Assembly (NCBI RefSeq): GCF_042682545.1
Contig: NZ_JBHUHQ010000009.1
DNA length: 64,000 nucleotides
Direction: 5' to 3' (one strand)
DNA from: Ornithinibacillus salinisoli
GTDB lineage: Bacteria; Bacillota; Bacilli; Bacillales; Amphibacillaceae
The first letter of the stretch is position 1. The number at the start of each line of letters is the position of its first letter. The translations under genes and the position numbers were made by a program. Under the pieces are notes generated by a model that was not told where the DNA came from, searched no databases, and saw only the letters and a list, made by a program, of their open reading frames with translations. Below are positions 7,996-16,599 of this stretch, in pieces.

Positions 7996-9204
7996 ATGAT
8001 GTCAGCTACGAAGAGAAGGGTTGTTGGAATAGCATTAATTACAGCGGTTGCGGTATTGGGAGATGCTATGTTATTTATTGTATTACCATTATATTGGCAG
8101 GATTTTGGACTTACAGCTATATGGCAGATCGGAATCCTTTTATCTATTAACCGTTTTATTCGTTTGCCAATCAACCCATTAGTTGGCTTATTTTATAAGC
8201 ATTTTCAAATGCGAACCGGGGTCTTTATAGCTATCGTACTAGCTGTAATCACGACAGCTTCCTATGGGTTTCTACATCAATTTTGGTTATTACTTTTCAT
8301 GAGAGCGTTATGGGGCGTAGCTTGGTCGCTACTTCGTTTAGGTGGTTTTTTAACTGTTATTGATGTTACAGAGGATCATAATAGAGGCCAATATGTAGGT
8401 TTGTACAACGGATTATGGGGAATTGGCGGTTTGATAGGAATGCTAGCTGGTGGAATTCTAGTTGATCAAACTTCCATTCCTTTTGTAACGACATTGTTTG
8501 CTGTTATAGGGTTGTTCATGATTCCTATCGTTTGGTATTTAGTTCCCGTTGCGAAAAACACAGAAGATGAACAGAATAAACAGGAGGAAAAGAAAGTCAA
8601 ATGGTTTTCCTCCTATGTTCAAATGGTGTTACTTACTGGCATAGCAATGGGATTTATCGTTTTTGGCTTGTTCGCTTCCACGCTGAGTCCATTAATCGAG
8701 CGAGCTTATGTAAATGAATGGACATTATCACAAGTAACAATTGGTGCGGCAACACTCGCAGGTATCGTACAAGCAATTCGCTGGAGCTGGGATCCGTTTC
8801 TTGCTCCCTTACTTGGAAGAATATTAGATAAATCGACTTCTTTGCTGAAAATCTTACTCATTCCCTTATTTGGTGGTGGAATCCTATTTATTGCATTAGG
8901 AAGTATTCGAACGATCGTCTTGTTACTTGCTGCACTGCTAATTTTTCAGCTCATTTCTACGATGTTCGTAACAACGACTGATACCATAGCGACATCAGCA
9001 GCATCGCAAACGGACAGTGTGAAAGTCATGACAGCCCACACGGTAGCTGTCGACATTGGCGCTGCCTTAGGACCACTTGCATCCTTTATAATTTTGGAAT
9101 TTTATAGTTTATCAGCAGTTTATTATGTTGCTGGATTTTTACTCATTTTGTTAGGAATAGGATGGATTGTGTTTCATAGTCGAATTCCCGTTCCCGGAAA
9201 ATAA
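7996..9204 (+). CDS. Major facilitator superfamily transporter
   Basis: The 402-residue protein has about 12 hydrophobic segments with a charged central loop (NTEDEQNKQEEKKVKW, near residues 191-206) between the two six-helix halves. The first half carries the MFS-type cytoplasmic loop region after helix 2. The GGAAGGGA ribosome binding site supports the ATG at 7996. It is divergent from the deacetylase and has no linked regulator, so the substrate is unknown; drug or metabolite efflux is the commonest role for this type. Confidence 0.8.
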   Translation: MMSATKRRVVGIALITAVAVLGDAMLFIVLPLYWQDFGLTAIWQIGILLSINRFIRLPINPLVGLFYKHFQMRTGVFIAIVLAVITTASYGFLHQFWLLLFMRALWGVAWSLLRLGGFLTVIDVTEDHNRGQYVGLYNGLWGIGGLIGMLAGGILVDQTSIPFVTTLFAVIGLFMIPIVWYLVPVAKNTEDEQNKQEEKKVKWFSSYVQMVLLTGIAMGFIVFGLFASTLSPLIERAYVNEWTLSQVTIGAATLAGIVQAIRWSWDPFLAPLLGRILDKSTSLLKILLIPLFGGGILFIALGSIRTIVLLLAALLIFQLISTMFVTTTDTIATSAASQTDSVKVMTAHTVAVDIGAALGPLASFIILEFYSLSAVYYVAGFLLILLGIGWIVFHSRIPVPGK

Positions 9205-9574
9205 CAGCCAGAAAAAGGCTGGGACAAAAGTATTTTCGTCAAAGAAAGATCCAACGGTGGTTCATAGCAGAGATGAAAGCCCGAATGAAGAGAAAAAAGA
9301 TCCAAACGGTCGTTCATAGCAGAGATGAAAGCCTGAATGAAGAGAAAAAAGATCCAAACGGTCGTTCATAACAGAGATGAAAGACCAAATAGAGAGAAAA
9401 AAGATCCAAACGGTCGTTCATAGCAGAGATAAAAGACCGAATAGAGAGAAAAGAGATCCAAACGGTCGTTCATAACAGAGATGAAAACCCGAATAGAGAG
9501 AAAAAAGATCCAAACGGTCGCTCGTAACTGTGGTGAATAGATAACCAATTACTGTTCAAATGTGATTCCTAGGG
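9205..9574. repeat. 52-nt tandem repeat array (about six units) in the MFS-phosphodiesterase gap
   Basis: After a short GGCTGGGACAAAAG motif (9218 on) there are six head-to-tail units beginning with TCCAAACGGTCGTTCAT-like sequence at 9250, 9301, 9353, 9405, 9457 and 9509. The period is 52 nt, with the first interval 51. Units differ by a few substitutions and the last is truncated and diverged. There are no unique spacers, so it is not CRISPR, and 52 is not a multiple of 3, so it is not a repeat protein. Nothing else is visible in this gap. Confidence 0.9.
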
Positions 9575-11161
9575 TTACTGACGATCCTTCATAATCAGTT
9601 GTTTGATCCATGGTTTTAAGTCTACAATTCGAAAGTATTCTGGTCTTGTATCAGTTCCACTAACAATTAATGGTACGAATGCATCGCTTTCATGTAATGA
9701 CCCATGTGATCCACCACCTGGGTGTGTTGGTGTCCCTTCGCCAATAAATTCAAAACCAGGTTTTGCGTCCACAACAAGAAAGTTTCCTTCGTGTGAGTGT
9801 AGTGCACTGTAAAGCCTTGCAAGGGCATCTGGGTATGAGCCGTACTCTAAACGATTGTTATCTTTATTTAGATCTAAAATAGAGTAGTCGCCATTTATTG
9901 TCCACGATTGTCCATAATTATCTGATAGGGACCCCTCCGGTCGAAAAGTCAATTCACTTTCCTTGTCACTTGTTATGACGTGAACATTATTATTTTCCTT
10001 CCATGCTATAAAGCTAATACGTTGGTCTTCTTGAAGATGTGCAGCAATTTGATTGAATTCTATCGATTGATTCAAGGTATAAATATAAGCCATTCTTTCG
10101 TTCAGGGCAAATACAAGTTCGTCGTCTGGCTTGATTTCATCCTTTGTTTTGTGAATATTATAGGACTGTAACAAAGAGTGCAAGCTAATTAGAGATTCAC
10201 TTTTATCCTCTTTAACAGGTGCTTGCCCACTGTCCCCCATGATCATCCAAATAGTATCCTGTATGGCCATATCCCAAGTTTCGTACGTGTTCAATATTTC
10301 TTGTAGTTGTTTATCTACTTCTTCAATTGCTTGGATGTGATTGTTTGGCCCATCTTGATGGACCTCTTTGTCTAGATTAGATAAATATAACAAAGTAAAT
10401 GCCGGAAGCTTGCTATTTTCAATTACATACTTTATTTCTTCTGTTACGAATTTATCATTAAATCCATAGCGCTCCCACAGTTGGGTATTTTCTTTGTTTT
10501 CGGGGCTGTATTGTGCAAAAGCTCCATATGAAAATATATGTGGTGCTTTAATTTCAAAGCTTTCTGGCAACAAGTCGAATTCTGATAATGTTTTAGAAAG
10601 ATTCAATTTCTTTTTTTCTGTCCCTCTATACACGAGAGCATTAATTGATCCACTTTGTAATCCGTTTTCAGCGATTTCCTCATGGAGAGTTTTTATTTGT
10701 GAGCTCAAATGTGTATGGTTTAAATGGTAAAAATTATCTTCTATAACATGCTTGATACCTACTTTGAAAATCTCTTCCTTTGCACTTCCATAATTAATTA
10801 ATCTTTTTTCTTGATCATTAAACCACACTAAGCCAGGAATGCGGTGTTCATCAGGATATTTTCCGGTTAAAAGGGTACTATCTATAGAGACGGACATGGT
10901 TGGATAACTACTAACAACATTCGGGTAATAATTGCCTTTATCCATAAAAAATTTTAAAGCTGGTGCCCGGCCTTCTTGAATAGCTTGCTGAAGAGGCTGA
11001 TCCATTAAAGAGTCGATAATTAATAAAATTACTGGCTCTGTAGTGGGTGTTACCTGTTCCTCTTCTAAAGACTGATTTGCTCCATTACGTCCGATTAAAA
11101 ATAATATGAGCGCAATCAATAGGATGGCAACGATTAGGATAATATACAGCATTTTTTTCAT
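9575..11161 (-). CDS. Membrane-anchored alkaline phosphatase-like phosphodiesterase / nucleotide pyrophosphatase family protein
   Basis: The 528-residue protein begins with a strong transmembrane segment (about 5-24), so the catalytic part is probably outside the cell. The type I phosphodiesterase fold is indicated by LLIIDSLMD (metal ligand Asp), SSYPTMSVSIDSTLLTGKYP (candidate nucleophile Thr), a late MGDSGQ metal site and HPGGGSHGS. Substrates in this family range from nucleotide pyrophosphates to phosphonates and lipoteichoic-type headgroups; none can be chosen here. It faces away from an EEP-superfamily hydrolase gene across 35 nt, which hints at shared control of extracellular phosphoester breakdown (inference). 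Confidence 0.75.
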   Translation of the reverse strand: MKKMLYIILIVAILLIALILFLIGRNGANQSLEEEQVTPTTEPVILLIIDSLMDQPLQQAIQEGRAPALKFFMDKGNYYPNVVSSYPTMSVSIDSTLLTGKYPDEHRIPGLVWFNDQEKRLINYGSAKEEIFKVGIKHVIEDNFYHLNHTHLSSQIKTLHEEIAENGLQSGSINALVYRGTEKKKLNLSKTLSEFDLLPESFEIKAPHIFSYGAFAQYSPENKENTQLWERYGFNDKFVTEEIKYVIENSKLPAFTLLYLSNLDKEVHQDGPNNHIQAIEEVDKQLQEILNTYETWDMAIQDTIWMIMGDSGQAPVKEDKSESLISLHSLLQSYNIHKTKDEIKPDDELVFALNERMAYIYTLNQSIEFNQIAAHLQEDQRISFIAWKENNNVHVITSDKESELTFRPEGSLSDNYGQSWTINGDYSILDLNKDNNRLEYGSYPDALARLYSALHSHEGNFLVVDAKPGFEFIGEGTPTHPGGGSHGSLHESDAFVPLIVSGTDTRPEYFRIVDLKPWIKQLIMKDRQ

Positions 11162-11196
11162 CTGATCCTTCCTTTTTTTACTATATAAAACTTAGT

Positions 11197-11982
11197 ATGA
11201 TATTTAAGGGGAAATCTATCCTAAAGATATCTAAGAAAACGAAAGTAGGGTATATTTTGGTTATTTCCGTTATGACATATAACATACACCATGGGAAAAG
11301 CGTAGATAAACAGCTTAATCTAGATCAAATTGGATATGTAATTGAAAAAAGCAATGCGGATATTATTGGACTTAATGAAGTGGATAAATATTTTTCAAAT
11401 CGGAGTGAATTTGAAGACCAAATAAGCTGGCTAGCAAAGCACTTGAAAATGGAACAAGCCTTCACTCATTCCATTAAGTTAAAATCGAGGGATAGAGAGA
11501 ATGAAAGACAATATGGAAATGCCTTACTTTCGCGATTTCCGATTGTAAATAAAAAGGACCATCATTTTAATTTTATTAAGGGATTAGTAGAGGGTAGATC
11601 CATGCTAGAGGCTACATTGGAAATAGATAATAAGATGTTGCAAGTATATGTGACACATTTAAGCCTAAACCCTTTTCTGCACAATAAGCAAACGAGCTCT
11701 ATAATCGACATTCTTTCGAAATCATCAAGTGCGTCAATTGTAATGGGGGATTGGAATATGAAGCCGCAATCAAATGGGTGGAAGAACATGACCGATGTCT
11801 ATACGGATGCCTGGGAAGTTGCTGGGGAAGGGGCAGGGTATACCTACCCATCCACTCGACCTAAAAGGCGCTTAGATTATATTTTTATGAGTGACCATCT
11901 TTCCGTTACGGAGGCAAAAATTATTAAAGCTAATCCGAAAGCCTCTGATCACCTTCCATTACGGATTTCTTTTTCGCTTTAA
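11197..11982 (+). CDS. Endonuclease/exonuclease/phosphatase (EEP) superfamily hydrolase
   Basis: The EEP fold motifs are clear: MTYNIHHG, ADIIGLNEVDK (metal Glu), NALLSRFPI, VYVTHLSL, MGDWNMKP (Asp/Asn) and the end motif ASDHLPL (Asp-His). The family hydrolyses phosphodiesters in DNA, RNA or lipid headgroups such as sphingomyelin with Mg2+. No signal peptide is obvious. The start is uncertain: the ATG at 11197 has no good ribosome binding site and adds about 25 poorly typical residues; the ATG at 11272, directly before TYNIHHG, would leave almost no lead-in. The gene converges with a DUF2087 regulator. Confidence 0.8.
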   Translation: MIFKGKSILKISKKTKVGYILVISVMTYNIHHGKSVDKQLNLDQIGYVIEKSNADIIGLNEVDKYFSNRSEFEDQISWLAKHLKMEQAFTHSIKLKSRDRENERQYGNALLSRFPIVNKKDHHFNFIKGLVEGRSMLEATLEIDNKMLQVYVTHLSLNPFLHNKQTSSIIDILSKSSSASIVMGDWNMKPQSNGWKNMTDVYTDAWEVAGEGAGYTYPSTRPKRRLDYIFMSDHLSVTEAKIIKANPKASDHLPLRISFSL

Positions 11983-12000
11983 GGCAAGTATGTACTTGTA

Positions 12001-12783
12001 CTATCTTTTTAACCAATACTGACTACAATCCTTGTTTCGTTCCATAAATCCATATTCGATTAGATACCTTCTTAAGGTGACAAAGTCATCATAAATTTGC
12101 TTTAACGTTTCATTAATCTCTGGTTCTGAGTAAGTTTTGTTTACATCAAATTTTGTTATTATATGTTGTAGTATAATAATTTTTCTTTTTTCTTTACTCG
12201 GAAATGATTGTAAAGGACCATCTAACCCTTGATTAAAATAAGTTGAGAGTACTTTTTCTTTTTCTGCATTTGTAATCGCATATCGTTCATCCACCATTGT
12301 CGCCCCCTTATGAATTGTGATTAAGTCTTCACTTCTACTATCTTCTTGCTTTAATAATTCCATAATTGTCAAAAAGACTCGTGCCTGTTTCTCTTTTTCT
12401 CTTAATTTAAAGCGGTGTGTCCGTATGGTTGATGTGCTACCGGCATCTAGTTTGCTAGCAATTTCTTTATCTGACAATCCCGCATGAAAGAATGTAAGAA
12501 TTTCCTTTTGAAGTTCGGATAAACCCGTGTACTTTTTATCCATGCCAAGTAAAAAATCAAACATAGATTGATGTTTTTCTTGAATATGTTTTTTTATTGC
12601 TAATTGCGCATCATACAAAACGCCATTAACAGGATAAATAACACCTTGCTGAAAAATTTCTTCACAAATAATACATTGAAACACCTCAAGTTTCGGATCA
12701 TATCTGTACCCATTTTTTAAATCACTAATGGAAGCATTCCAAAAAACATCCTCATAAGCCACGCTCGTCAACCACCTATCCAT
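12001..12783 (-). CDS. DUF2087-domain transcriptional regulator with zinc-ribbon-like N terminus
   Basis: The 260-residue protein has three parts. The first is an N-terminal Cys/His cluster (C37-x2-C40 and H66-x4-H71) that may bind a metal. The second is a LuxR-like helix-turn-helix (about 88-135, LSDKEIASKLDAGSTSTIRTH). The third is a C-terminal DUF2087 domain (about 190-258) ending in the typical LRRYLIEYGFMER...YW pattern. DUF2087 proteins are cytoplasmic regulators or RNA/DNA-associated proteins of poorly known targets. The gene is alone and AT-rich, convergent with the EEP gene. The domain order is what I see; regulation of a neighbour is only a guess. Confidence 0.75.
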   Translation of the reverse strand: MDRWLTSVAYEDVFWNASISDLKNGYRYDPKLEVFQCIICEEIFQQGVIYPVNGVLYDAQLAIKKHIQEKHQSMFDFLLGMDKKYTGLSELQKEILTFFHAGLSDKEIASKLDAGSTSTIRTHRFKLREKEKQARVFLTIMELLKQEDSRSEDLITIHKGATMVDERYAITNAEKEKVLSTYFNQGLDGPLQSFPSKEKRKIIILQHIITKFDVNKTYSEPEINETLKQIYDDFVTLRRYLIEYGFMERNKDCSQYWLKR

Positions 12784-12875
12784 GTCATTTTAATAAACAT
12801 TATAATTTAATGTTTTATTAAAAGCAAACAAATTACTTATTTGTTTTATTTTTTAGATAGTAAGATTCAAAGGGT

Positions 12876-12912
12876 ATCGGTGCCAGACACTCGAATAATG
12901 TGCGAAAGAATG
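12876..12912. repeat. Diverged member of the GTGCC-type dispersed repeat
   Basis: The sequence GGTGCCAGACACTCGAATAA in the promoter region of the HAD gene resembles the GGTGCC(T/A)GGCACC hairpin elements at 40670, 43677 and 53690. It lacks the second arm, so it is a fragment. Confidence 0.35.
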
Positions 12913-12940
12913 GTTAAAACTAATATGTATCTATACTAGG

Positions 12941-13498
12941 GTGGTGGTTTGTATTAGTAGTATTGGTATTTTTCTTGATCGAGATGGTGTTATAAACGAG
13001 GTGTTGAGTCATCGGGTTAAGTTTGTTAATAAGCCAAAGGATTTCTTTTTATTAGATGGTGTAGGTGAATCGGTAAAACGATTTAATGACGCTGGTTATC
13101 ATGTATTTGTTGTTACTAATCAAGGGGGAATCGGCCTTGGTTACATGAAGGAGGCTGCACTCCATGATATACATAAAAAAATGGAAGAAGATTTAGCGGA
13201 ATATGGGGCAAAAATTGACGATATTTCCTACTGTCCACATAAGCCACATGTAGGGTGTGCTTGTCGTAAACCAGAACCACAAATGATAGTAAAATTAGCC
13301 GAAAAGCATGGCATTGATTTGGCAAAGAGTTATATGGTCGGTGACCGGGAACCAGATATTGTGGCTGGAAAACAAGCAGGTACAAAGACCGTTTTAGTTG
13401 GTGAACGAGAAGACGTGACAGGGCATGCAGATATGTATTTTCCCGATTTACTATCCTTTTCACAATGGTTGATTACAAATTTGAATAAAGAAAAATAG
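12941..13498 (+). CDS. HAD-IIIA hydrolase, GmhB-like (D,D-heptose 1,7-bisphosphate phosphatase family)
   Basis: The protein (185 residues from the first GTG) has the HAD motifs FLDRDGVINE (nucleophile D13, acid/base D15), VVTNQGGIG and YMVGDREPDI. A zinc loop, YCPHKPHVGCACRKP, is characteristic of GmhB and histidinol-phosphatase-like HAD-IIIA enzymes. It should hydrolyse a sugar or small-molecule phosphate in the cytoplasm. No heptose biosynthesis genes are nearby, so the natural substrate may differ. The start is unclear: two GTG codons at 12941/12944 sit almost on top of the AGG-type site. Confidence 0.82.
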   Translation: MVVCISSIGIFLDRDGVINEVLSHRVKFVNKPKDFFLLDGVGESVKRFNDAGYHVFVVTNQGGIGLGYMKEAALHDIHKKMEEDLAEYGAKIDDISYCPHKPHVGCACRKPEPQMIVKLAEKHGIDLAKSYMVGDREPDIVAGKQAGTKTVLVGEREDVTGHADMYFPDLLSFSQWLITNLNKEK

Positions 13499-13571
13499 TA
13501 TATTTGAGAATGGATATGGGAGATTAAATACGATAATACTGTGATTTGCTAATATGCAAGGAGGAGTTTTT

Positions 13572-13727
13572 TTGGGAGTAGTTATCATTTCATTTTTAAC
13601 TGGTATTGCTTTAGGGATCGTATTCTCATTACTAAAACTTCCTATTCCAGCACCGCCAAACTTCGCCGGTGTAATGGGTATTGTAGGTGTCTATGCAGGG
13701 TTTGTATTAATAAATAATATAATGTAG
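13572..13727 (+). CDS. XapX-domain micro-protein (first copy)
   Basis: A 51-residue membrane peptide starts with TTG at 13572, 6 nt after the strong AAGGAGGAG site at 13557-13565. It reads as a hydrophobic helix (residues 2-19), then LKLPIPAPPNFAGVMGIVG, then a second helix. That is the XapX domain, with its conserved PxPAPP and GxxGIxG core. It is followed within 12 nt by a second copy. XapX proteins are small inner-membrane proteins of unknown function, sometimes linked to nucleoside uptake genes. Confidence 0.85.
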   Translation: MGVVIISFLTGIALGIVFSLLKLPIPAPPNFAGVMGIVGVYAGFVLINNIM

Positions 13728-13738
13728 GTGAAATAAAA

Positions 13739-13927
13739 TTGAAACTAACCATACAATCATTCTTAGCGGGTATCGTATTAGGTGCGATATTCTCCTTACT
13801 GAATTTACCAATTCCCGCTCCACCAAACTTAGCCGGGATAATGGGTATTGTCGGTATTTTTGTAGGCTTTTTAATCTTGAATCGGTGGAACGAAATGAGA
13901 GGAAAAGCAAAGCGTGATTTGTCCTAA
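13739..13927 (+). CDS. XapX-domain micro-protein (second copy)
   Basis: This 62-residue protein also starts with TTG (TAGGTGA site upstream) and repeats the layout of its neighbour: helix, LNLPIPAPPNLAGIMGIVG, helix. It then adds a charged tail ending in KAKRDLS. The pair is clearly a tandem duplication, about two thirds identical in the core. Both would be co-transcribed. Function is unknown; dimerisation or hetero-oligomer formation in the membrane is a possibility but not shown by the sequence. Confidence 0.85.
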   Translation: MKLTIQSFLAGIVLGAIFSLLNLPIPAPPNLAGIMGIVGIFVGFLILNRWNEMRGKAKRDLS

Positions 13928-14018
13928 CTTCTTAAGTTGGGGCTTATTCTTTTTGATCATTCCCTATTACGAAAGAAACTGCTACACTTAACCTATCGAA
14001 TATAATATGGGTGATAAG

Positions 14019-16301
14019 ATGACAAATGTAGTTAAGATTTCTGTGAGAAATTTAGTAGAGTATGTGTTTAGGAGTGGAAGCATCGAATCAGGTTTTCGAA
14101 CCGCTACTTCCATGACGGAAGGAACAAAAGCTCACCAAAAAATTCAAAAAACCTATAATGAGGACGACCAAAAAGAAGTGTATGTGCAAGCAGAGATTCC
14201 ATTTGAACATATTGTAATACATGTTGATGGCAGATGTGATGGGGTACTTATTCAACAAGATGGGGCAGTGATTATTGATGAAATAAAGTCTACCTCTCAT
14301 TCACTCGAGGAGATTACAGCAGATACACATCCAGTTCACTGGGCACAGGCTATTTTTTATGGTTATATTTATGCAGGTGATCATAACTTAGATGAAGTTA
14401 CGATTCAATTAACTTATGTGCAAGTGAAAACAGAAGAACAAGAGCAGTTTCAGCAGAAGATGACATATACAGAACTTGAAGCGTATGTACAAGATGTTAT
14501 CAAACAATATGCACCATATGCCATTACAAGATTACAACATAAAACGCAAAGAGATAAAAGTAGCCATGCACTTGAATTTCCTTTTGCTAATTATAGAAAT
14601 GGCCAGCGTAAACTGGCTGGTGCTGTTTACAAAACAATTGTAGAAAAGAAGGACATATTTGCAAAGGCATCGACAGGAATTGGTAAAACAATTTCAACGA
14701 TATTTCCAGCAGTAAAAGCAATTGGCGAGGGACATTTAGATCGAATATTTTATTTAACTGCAAAAACGATAACAAGAACAACGGCCGAAGAAGCATTTCG
14801 CTTATTAATAGAAAGTGGATTGGATATTAAAGTTGTAACGATTACAGCCAAAGAAAAAGTTTGTTTTCAGGAAGAGATTAACTGTTCCAAAGAATTTTGC
14901 CCATTCGCAGATGGTTACTATGATCGAATTAACCAAGCAGTGCTAGACATTTTAGAAAATGAAAAACTGATGAGTCGAACAGTTATTGAGACATACGCTG
15001 CCAAACATCGCGTCTGTCCATTTGAATTTTCACTTGATCTGGCATATGCGGCAGATGCAGTTATTTGTGATTATAATTATATCTTTGATCCAAGGGTTTC
15101 TTTGAAGCGTCTATTTGAGCAACAGAAGAAACAAACGGTCTTGTTAATTGATGAAGCGCATAATTTAGTAGACAGAGGGAGAGATATGTATTCCTCGGAA
15201 TTGTATAAATCCAGTTTTTTGCAATTAAAACGGGAATTTAAAGGGAAGAATGAAGGAATAGCAAATACTGCAAAACTAGTAAATGATCATCTTTTAGCTG
15301 TGAAAAAGCGAGAGGAATTTTTGGACAAAGAACTAGATGAAACGATTGTTGGGTTATTAGAAACGTTTATCGTGGAAGCTGAAGTTGAACTGGCACGGAA
15401 CGATGACGCAAATCAACTATTGCTTGATACATATTTTGCTGCACAAGCTTTTGTGAAGATTTCCAAGTTATATGATGAACGGTTTATCACGTATGTAGAA
15501 GTATTTCAGAGTGAGGTCAGGATGAAGTTGTTTTGTCTAGATCCTTCGCAGCTCATTCAAAAAATGAGTAAAGGTTATCGCTCAAAAATATTCTTTTCCG
15601 CTACCTTAACACCAGCAGATTACTATAAAAATTTGCTCGGAGGAAGTACAGAAGATTATGTTATATCGATACCTTCCCCGTTCATAAGAGAAAATGCTGA
15701 AGTTATCATTCAACCGATGTCTACAAAATATCATGATCGTAATCGAACGATGGGAGCTATGGTGAAATTTTTCGCCACTGTATTGGAAGAAAGAAAGGGT
15801 AATTTTCTTGTGTTTTTTCCGTCCTATAATTATATGCGTGCCGTATATGAGGAGTTTGTTACATATGCTCCAAAAGTAAAAACGATTTTGCAAGAAACTG
15901 GCATGTCTGAAGAAGAACGAGAGGAATTTTTAGGTGTCTTTCAGTCTGAACAGGACGAAAGAATTTTAGGGTTTGCTGTTTTGGGCGGTATTTTTTCTGA
16001 GGGGGTAGATTTAGTAGGGGACCGTCTACAAGGAGTAATTATTGTTGGTGTTGGTCTCCCTCAGATTGGATTTGAGCGAGATATCATAAAAGACTACTTT
16101 CAGACAACTGGACGTAATGGGTTTGATTATGCCTATGTATATCCTGGCATGAATAAAGTACTACAAGCAGGTGGTAGATTAATACGCTCAGAGGCAGATA
16201 CCGGTACGATTGTTCTGGTAGATGATAGATTTTTACATCAGAAATATCAGGCACTGCTTCCATATGAATGGCAACAATATAAGATAGGTACCGTAGAATA
16301 A
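14019..16301 (+). CDS. RecB-like nuclease fused to an XPD/DinG-type iron-sulfur DNA helicase
   Basis: This 760-residue protein joins two domains. Residues 1-180 show a RecB/Cas4-type PD-(D/E)XK nuclease: GTKAHQ (H39), DGRCDGV (D74), VIIDEIKST (D87, K90) and WAQAIFYGY (Q110). From about 190 comes a superfamily 2 XPD/DinG helicase. It has Walker A ASTGIGKT (217-224), four cysteines for a 4Fe-4S cluster (C282, C289, C294, C333), DEAH (378-381) and a C-terminal QAGGRLIR motif. Such proteins unwind and may cut DNA 5'-3' during repair. The ATG at 14019 is preferred over 14007 because only it has a GGGTGAT site. The gene stands alone. Which DNA structure it acts on is unknown. Confidence 0.82.
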   Translation: MTNVVKISVRNLVEYVFRSGSIESGFRTATSMTEGTKAHQKIQKTYNEDDQKEVYVQAEIPFEHIVIHVDGRCDGVLIQQDGAVIIDEIKSTSHSLEEITADTHPVHWAQAIFYGYIYAGDHNLDEVTIQLTYVQVKTEEQEQFQQKMTYTELEAYVQDVIKQYAPYAITRLQHKTQRDKSSHALEFPFANYRNGQRKLAGAVYKTIVEKKDIFAKASTGIGKTISTIFPAVKAIGEGHLDRIFYLTAKTITRTTAEEAFRLLIESGLDIKVVTITAKEKVCFQEEINCSKEFCPFADGYYDRINQAVLDILENEKLMSRTVIETYAAKHRVCPFEFSLDLAYAADAVICDYNYIFDPRVSLKRLFEQQKKQTVLLIDEAHNLVDRGRDMYSSELYKSSFLQLKREFKGKNEGIANTAKLVNDHLLAVKKREEFLDKELDETIVGLLETFIVEAEVELARNDDANQLLLDTYFAAQAFVKISKLYDERFITYVEVFQSEVRMKLFCLDPSQLIQKMSKGYRSKIFFSATLTPADYYKNLLGGSTEDYVISIPSPFIRENAEVIIQPMSTKYHDRNRTMGAMVKFFATVLEERKGNFLVFFPSYNYMRAVYEEFVTYAPKVKTILQETGMSEEEREEFLGVFQSEQDERILGFAVLGGIFSEGVDLVGDRLQGVIIVGVGLPQIGFERDIIKDYFQTTGRNGFDYAYVYPGMNKVLQAGGRLIRSEADTGTIVLVDDRFLHQKYQALLPYEWQQYKIGTVE

Positions 16302-16578
16302 ATGTGATTGTTTAGGGCGCTTTCTAATTAAAAGGAGGCGGTTTTATTATGGAAGGATCATTTTGCATCGTGTGTTGCTATGTTGATGTAAAAGCGTAGT
16401 AACATATCGCTCTGAATACCGTTACAGAGATACACTACCGTGGGCTTGCACTAATCCTCTTCACTCGCAAGAACGCTCGCTGTAGGGTCTCAGCGTCTTC
16501 GCTTTCTCGCAACCACATACAGTCGTAGTTATAGGTTTAATAATATTTTTTAAAATATAAGAGATACTAAAACATATT
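16302..16578. other. Gene-poor gap with repeat-like sequence
   Basis: Beyond the tiny reading frame at 16349 the gap contains a C/T-rich stretch (16440-16520) with CGCTCGCTGTAGGGTCTC and CGCTTTCTCGC runs unlike the AT-rich surroundings. The words GAGATACACTA (16426) and TAGGGTCTC (16482) form an imperfect inverted pair. It looks like a degenerate dispersed intergenic repeat; no promoter or RNA gene is convincing. Confidence 0.35.
16349..16399 (+). CDS. Possible 16-residue peptide (uncertain)
   Basis: An excellent ribosome binding site (AAAAGGAGGCG, 16330-16340) precedes an ATG at 16349 and a 16-codon frame with three cysteines (MEGSFCIVCCYVDVKA). The site quality is the only support; it could be the start of a decayed gene rather than a real peptide. 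Confidence 0.2.
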   Translation: MEGSFCIVCCYVDVKA

Positions 16579-16599
16579 ATGGAAAAGGAGTGTATGTTT

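Noticed and set aside
9246..9539. CRISPR array
   Set aside because: The repeats are contiguous and there are no unique spacers; no cas genes are nearby.
9366..9548. 60-residue frame on the minus strand in the repeat array
   Set aside because: It is produced by the 52-nt repeats, whose period is not a multiple of three, and has no ribosome binding site.
13498..13571. tRNA or small RNA gene between the HAD and XapX genes
   Set aside because: No cloverleaf or T-loop GTTCGA motif is present; I found no tRNA or rRNA in the window.
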